Of a stretch of DNA of 8,366 bases, positions 6,124 to 8,366 are shown in pieces. The translations under genes were made by a program, and so were the position numbers. Source of the stretch: CAZVAR01 sp964625225 (GTDB taxonomy: Bacteria; Pseudomonadota; Alphaproteobacteria; JAJUGE01); assembly GCA_964625225.1 (NCBI GenBank), contig CAZVAR010000150.1:1-8366 (forward strand). The letters are read 5' to 3'. The notes beneath the pieces were generated by a model, which saw only the letters and a list, made by a program, of their open reading frames with translations, was not told the origin of the DNA and did not search any database. Position 1 is the stretch's first letter. Each line of letters starts with the position of its first letter.

Positions 6124-7424
6124 AAGATCAGGTCTTCCGCCCGCATCGGCGCCGGGTCGACGACCCGCACGCCGCCGGGAATGATCTCCAGAATCGCGAG
6201 CCCCCGTTCCGCGGTACCGTCCGCCGCAAACCGGAAGAAACCATCTGCACCGCTAAACCCGCGTGGCGCGGTCAGAGTGGCGAAATCGTAGTTCGGCCCG
6301 CCCGGCTGCGCGGCCAGCAGCGCGGCGAGCGCGGTCGCGTCATAGGCCATCGTCGCGAACCGCGGCGGAGGCTGCCCGTAGACTTCGGTAAAGCGCCGGG
6401 TGAACTCCTCGCGGGCCTGCGGAGGCGGCGCGGCGAAGCGGCCGCCGACCAGCGCCGGCTCGTGGAGCAGCGCTTGCTGATCCCACTGGCTCGTCCCGAG
6501 AAATCGGGTCCGTGCGGGGTCGAAGCCGGCTGCGGCGAGCGCGGCCGCGGCCTCGTTAAGGGCCTCGCCCCCCATCGGCAGCATCACCGCATCGTAGGGT
6601 CCGCTGACGGCGAAAGCCTCGGCGGCGCGCCCGAGCTCCATGCCGCCGGCATCCCGCGGCACCGAAACGACGCGCAGCACCGCCCCGCCGGTGCGCTGGG
6701 CCGTTTCGTCCAACGCTCGCCCGACGAGCCGTGCATAACGCGTGTCGCGCGCGAACATGCCGAATCGGCGCATGCCTTGCTTCGCGGCATGGGTGACGAC
6801 GCGGCGTACCTCGGCCTCGGGCAGGAAGCCCATGATCAGCACGCCGTTGCCCGCAACGGATCGGTCGTTCGAAAAGCCGATGATCGGGATTCCCGATCCG
6901 CTTGTGGCGTCACGTGCCGCGACGATCGAACTCGCCAGCAACGGGCCGAGGATCAGCTTTGCCCCCTGGCTGAGCGCGTCTCTGGCGGCCTCGGCCGCAC
7001 CCTCCGGCGTGCCCTGGGTATCGCGTGGCAGCAGCGTGAAGGAGTCGCCTCCCAGATCGAACAACGCCATGTTGGCCGCGTTCAGCATGGCCTCGCCGAT
7101 CGCCGCATGCTGGCCAGACAAGGGCAGCAGCAGGGCGACGGTCGTCCGGCCCGCATCGGTTCCGGCAGGTGCGGTCGGCAGTGGTGCGCTGTCGGGTCCC
7201 GGGGGCGGCCGGTAGGGCGGTACCCCATCGGTCGGGAACCTGCTACCGGACTGGGCGGCCGGAGGAACCTGCTCGGGACCGCCACGCGACGCGCAGCCGG
7301 AAAGCAGCAACAAGGCCAGGGCGATCAGGCCGAGGACCAACCAGCACGGCCAGCGCATGCCATCGCGGGTCGGGAGGATCCGCACGCCGAACAAGGCTGA
7401 ACCGGAGTGGGTCCGCACGGCCAT
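6120..7424 (-). CDS. LppC/LpoA-type lipoprotein, penicillin-binding protein activator
   Basis: Lipoprotein with a type I periplasmic-binding-protein fold, related to the C-terminal domain of E. coli LpoA, which activates PBP1A for peptidoglycan synthesis. From ATG 7424 it has 434 residues. A hydrophobic stretch WLVLGLIALALLLLSGC (28-44) ends in the lipobox LSGC with lipidated Cys44; Ala follows the Cys, which by the enterobacterial rule means outer-membrane sorting. A Pro-rich linker (about 50-92) leads to the ligand-binding-like domain starting TVALLLPLSGQHAAIGEAML (95-114), then LILGPLLASS, IPIIGFSND and MAYDATALAALLA. E. coli LpoA (about 680 residues) has an extra N-terminal TPR domain that is absent here, as is common in alphaproteobacteria. 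The start is uncertain: GTG 7418 has the better-spaced ribosome site, and ATG 7358 would give a compact signal peptide (Cys22). Divergent from rsmI, as in E. coli. The precise partner PBP is unknown. Confidence 0.87.
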   Translation of the reverse strand: MAVRTHSGSALFGVRILPTRDGMRWPCWLVLGLIALALLLLSGCASRGGPEQVPPAAQSGSRFPTDGVPPYRPPPGPDSAPLPTAPAGTDAGRTTVALLLPLSGQHAAIGEAMLNAANMALFDLGGDSFTLLPRDTQGTPEGAAEAARDALSQGAKLILGPLLASSIVAARDATSGSGIPIIGFSNDRSVAGNGVLIMGFLPEAEVRRVVTHAAKQGMRRFGMFARDTRYARLVGRALDETAQRTGGAVLRVVSVPRDAGGMELGRAAEAFAVSGPYDAVMLPMGGEALNEAAAALAAAGFDPARTRFLGTSQWDQQALLHEPALVGGRFAAPPPQAREEFTRRFTEVYGQPPPRFATMAYDATALAALLAAQPGGPNYDFATLTAPRGFSGADGFFRFAADGTAERGLAILEIIPGGVRVVDPAPMRAEDLIF

Positions 7425-7425
7425 T

Positions 7426-7430
7426 CCTCC
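7426..7430 (-). promoter_or_regulatory. Strong ribosome binding site of the lipoprotein gene; start ambiguous
   Basis: GGAGG on the minus strand (7430-7426, within AGAGGAGGA) lies only 1 base from ATG 7424 but 7 bases from the in-frame GTG 7418. Spacing favours GTG 7418, codon preference favours ATG 7424; the proteins differ by two residues ahead of the signal peptide. Confidence 0.6.
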
Positions 7431-7451
7431 TCTTTCGAATGGGCAGCAATT

Positions 7452-7479
7452 CTCATAGGCTAATCAAGAGCGTAATCAA
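7452..7479 (-). promoter_or_regulatory. Candidate promoter of the LppC-type lipoprotein gene
   Basis: Minus-strand TTGATT (7479-7474) and TATGAG (7457-7452) are separated by 16 bases, each matching the sigma70 hexamer at 4 of 6 positions, and lie in the only A+T-rich part of the 78 bp divergent spacer. The -35 hexamer falls in one copy of the TAATCAAG direct repeat. I see no comparable promoter for rsmI on the plus strand. Confidence 0.35.
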
Positions 7480-7480
7480 G
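7461..7480 (+). repeat. Tandem direct repeat TAATCAAG, 12 bp period, in divergent spacer
   Basis: TAATCAAG occurs at 7461-7468 and again at 7473-7480, separated by AGCG. The copies are exact and sit between the divergent lipoprotein and rsmI genes, overlapping the candidate -35 region of the former. They could be a paired operator or a chance duplication; the roughly one-turn spacing would place both copies on nearly the same face of the helix. Confidence 0.5.
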
Positions 7481-7502
7481 GCACCCGGACGGGTAAACGG
7501 GT

Positions 7503-8366
7503 TTGGCAGCAGCAAGGGATCCGCCCTCTCCCCTGGCACCGGGCCTTTATCTGGTCGCCACGCCGATCGGCAACGCGTCCGACATCACGCTGCGGGCGCT
7601 CGATGTGCTGCGGACCGTCGATCTGGTGGCCTGCGAGGACACCCGGCTGACCGGACGGCTGCTCCGGCGACACGGTATCACGGCGCGCCTTGCGGCCTAT
7701 CATGAGCACAATGCCGAGCGTGCCCGGCCGGGACTGCTGGCCCGGCTGCGCGCCGGCGGCTGCGTGGCGCTCGTCTCGGACGCCGGCACGCCGCTTGTCT
7801 CCGACCCTGGCTACAAGCTGGTATGCGCCGCGCTCGATGAAGGCCTTCCGGTTACCGCGATTCCCGGTCCGTCGGCGGTACTGACCGCCCTCCAGCTCTC
7901 GGGCCTGCCGCCAAACCGCTTTCTCTTCGCGGGTTTCCTGCCGCCGCGCACCGCCGCGCGCCGCCGCACTCTGCAGGAGTTGGCGGCCACTCCCGCGACG
8001 CTGATTTTCTACGAGTCACCGCAACGGCTGCCTGACTCTCTGGCCGATATGGCGGCGGTGCTGGGCGACCGGCCCGCTGTGGTCGCGCGCGAGCTGACCA
8101 AGCTCCACGAAGAGGTCCGCCGCGCGTCGCTCGACCGGCTTGCGGCACATTACGCGGCTGCCGGCCCGCCCAAGGGTGAGATCGTGGTGGTGATCGGCCC
8201 GCCGCCGGCCCGGGTGACGGCAGCGGATGATCTGGACGAACGCCTGCGAAGTGCCCTGATCGGCGCCTCGGTACGCGAGGCGGCCGCCGAGGTTGCCGCC
8301 GCAACCGGGCTGCCGCGACGCCAAGTCTATGCGCGCGCGCTGGCGCTGGCGCGCGACAAGGCGGGC
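7503..8366 (+). CDS. rsmI: 16S rRNA (cytidine1402-2'-O)-methyltransferase RsmI, cut at C-terminus by window edge
   Basis: RsmI methylates the 2'-hydroxyl of C1402 in 16S rRNA with SAM, in the decoding centre of the 30S subunit. The reading frame is 288 codons to the window end with no stop; family length suggests only a short C-terminal tail is missing. It has the tetrapyrrole-methylase fold: PGLYLVATPIGNASDITLRA (13-32), VACEDTR (42-48), VALVSDAGTPLVSDPGY (88-104), IPGPSAVLTAL (120-130), IFYESPQRL, and ARELTKLHEEVRR. The first in-frame stop upstream is at 7494-7496, and the only plausible start between it and the conserved PGLYLVATPIGN is TTG 7503, giving LAAARDPPSPLAPGLYLV; the ribosome site is weak (GGG at 7491-7493). 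Divergent from the LppC-type gene; in relatives a YraN-type gene usually follows, beyond this window. Confidence 0.93.
   Translation, partial: MAAARDPPSPLAPGLYLVATPIGNASDITLRALDVLRTVDLVACEDTRLTGRLLRRHGITARLAAYHEHNAERARPGLLARLRAGGCVALVSDAGTPLVSDPGYKLVCAALDEGLPVTAIPGPSAVLTALQLSGLPPNRFLFAGFLPPRTAARRRTLQELAATPATLIFYESPQRLPDSLADMAAVLGDRPAVVARELTKLHEEVRRASLDRLAAHYAAAGPPKGEIVVVIGPPPARVTAADDLDERLRSALIGASVREAAAEVAAATGLPRRQVYARALALARDKAG

Overview
The window is strongly G+C-rich, with genes packed 3-4 bp apart or overlapping and several GTG/TTG starts. Protein features and gene order suggest an alphaproteobacterium, probably of the Rhodospirillales type: hrcA-grpE sits divergently beside rph-rdgB-hemW, and a short LppC-type lipoprotein gene sits divergently beside rsmI. 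The lineage is an inference from layout; no rRNA or other taxonomic marker is present. All gene calls rest on motifs and family length recognised by eye, not on database searches.

Left part (1-3457), heat-shock region. The 5' end of dnaK runs off the left edge on the minus strand. Upstream of it lies a long leader with a heat-shock-like promoter. Next, on the opposite strand, is a DUF1848 gene. This is an uncharacterised family whose iron-sulfur-type cysteine motif (C-X3-C-X2-C) lies at the C-terminus. Then, again on the minus strand, come grpE and hrcA as a tight hrcA-grpE operon with a good sigma70-type promoter before hrcA. GrpE and DnaK work in the same chaperone cycle, and HrcA is the usual repressor of chaperone operons. 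I see no CIRCE operator (HrcA binding site) in either intergenic region.

Middle part (3613-6116), plus-strand operon rph-rdgB-hemW. It encodes RNase PH (tRNA 3' trimming), a house-cleaning nucleotide pyrophosphatase (ITP/XTP/dITP) and a HemW-type radical SAM heme chaperone. The genes are separated by 3 bp (rph/rdgB) and overlap by 4 bp (rdgB/hemW, TTGA), so they are probably translationally coupled.

Right part (6120-8366). A lipoprotein of the LppC/LpoA (penicillin-binding protein activator) type on the minus strand ends 3 bp from the hemW stop codon. It is divergent from rsmI (16S rRNA 2'-O-methyltransferase), which runs off the right edge nearly complete. The 78 bp divergent spacer holds a short direct repeat, TAATCAAG, with a 12 bp period.

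There is no mobile element, CRISPR array, tRNA or rRNA. Most of the window is ordinary housekeeping sequence. The item most worth attention is the DUF1848 gene, a likely unconventional radical-SAM-like protein lying between dnaK and grpE.
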